Origin: Rhododendron vialii
Taxonomy: Eukaryota > Streptophyta > Magnoliopsida > Ericales > Ericaceae
Assembly: GCF_030253575.1 (NCBI RefSeq)
Contig: NC_080567.1
Location: 38,097,501-38,161,500 of the forward strand
Direction: 5' to 3'
DNA: 64,000 nt
The notes under the pieces are model-generated. The model searched no databases. It was not told the DNA's origin and saw only the letters and a program-made list of their open reading frames with translations. This document shows, one piece after another, positions 63,993 to 64,000 of the stretch. Made by a program: the position numbers and the translations under genes. Positions within the stretch are counted from its first letter, which is position 1. Every line of letters begins with the position of its first letter.

Positions 63993-64000
63993 AGCCGGTG
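63722..64000 (+). mobile_element. Possible start of an LTR retroelement fossil (cut by window end)
   Basis: TGTAACACCC at 63722 is a typical first motif of plant Ty3/gypsy-type LTRs, followed by ordinary AT-rich sequence, TG repeats and a long GA tract. No second LTR, primer-binding site or coding part is in view, so this is a weak call. Confidence 0.25.
63912..63990. repeat. Long (GA)n microsatellite
   Basis: About 39 uninterrupted GA units, the longest dinucleotide tract in the window, lie next to its right edge. Confidence 0.95.

Overview
This is nuclear DNA from a flowering plant, almost certainly a eudicot. The genes have many introns with GT-AG borders, the proteins are land-plant families, and the spaces between genes are full of small DNA transposons, SINEs, LINE relics and GA/CT microsatellites. 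The sequence alone does not fix the species; an asterid is only a guess. No rRNA gene, tRNA gene or CRISPR array was seen. The bacterial idea of an operon does not apply.

Layout of protein genes: (1) 77-1015 (+), 3' end of an EF-hand protein, SCS-like; (2) 2438-7868 (+), methylthioadenosine nucleosidase MTN, 8 exons; (3) 9559-11381 (+), type III polyketide synthase LAP5/PKSB, 3 exons; (4) 11933-12730 (-), GASA/snakin peptide, 3 exons; (5) 16520-23289 (-), ERD2-like ER-lumen-retention receptor family protein, 6 exons; (6) 25468-29169 (-), cytosolic alkaline/neutral invertase, 4 coding exons; (7) 36392-45615 (+), URB2/Npa2-like nucleolar protein of about 2104 residues, 10 exons; (8) 47926-48327 (+) and (9) 51508-51909 (-), two related single-exon membrane proteins of 133 residues; (10) 52854-57477 (-), plastid triosephosphate isomerase, 9 exons; (11) 61701-61859 (-), last exon of a gene I do not recognise. 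Every exon chain listed was checked by phase and keeps an open frame.

The genes do not form one pathway. MTN recycles methylthioadenosine, LAP5 makes sporopollenin precursors in the anther, invertase splits sucrose, TPI works in plastid carbon metabolism, and URB2 works in ribosome assembly. The gene order is informative: from memory, MTN, LAP5 and invertase neighbours (At4g34840-34860), EF-hand, MTN and ERD2-like neighbours (At4g38790-38810), and GASA1 next to an ERD2-like gene (At1g75750-75760) all occur in Arabidopsis. The window looks like a less fractionated version of one ancestral block.

Between and inside genes I mapped 17 mobile-element copies or relics. They include two hAT-like elements with perfect 8-bp target duplications, three Stowaway-type MITEs, two copies of a TTTGG-ended MITE, long-armed fold-back elements (one nested in another), three SINEs with target duplications, two LINE relics in introns, and a 2.8-kb inverted-repeat element (about 33.1-35.9 kb) packed with ATAACGTTAT palindromes and a 90-bp tandem array. 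I found no convincing new molecular system. The most unusual items are that 2.8-kb element, tandem copies of an exon-intron border in the ERD2-like gene, a GC-AG intron in TPI and a copied exon edge inside a URB2 intron.
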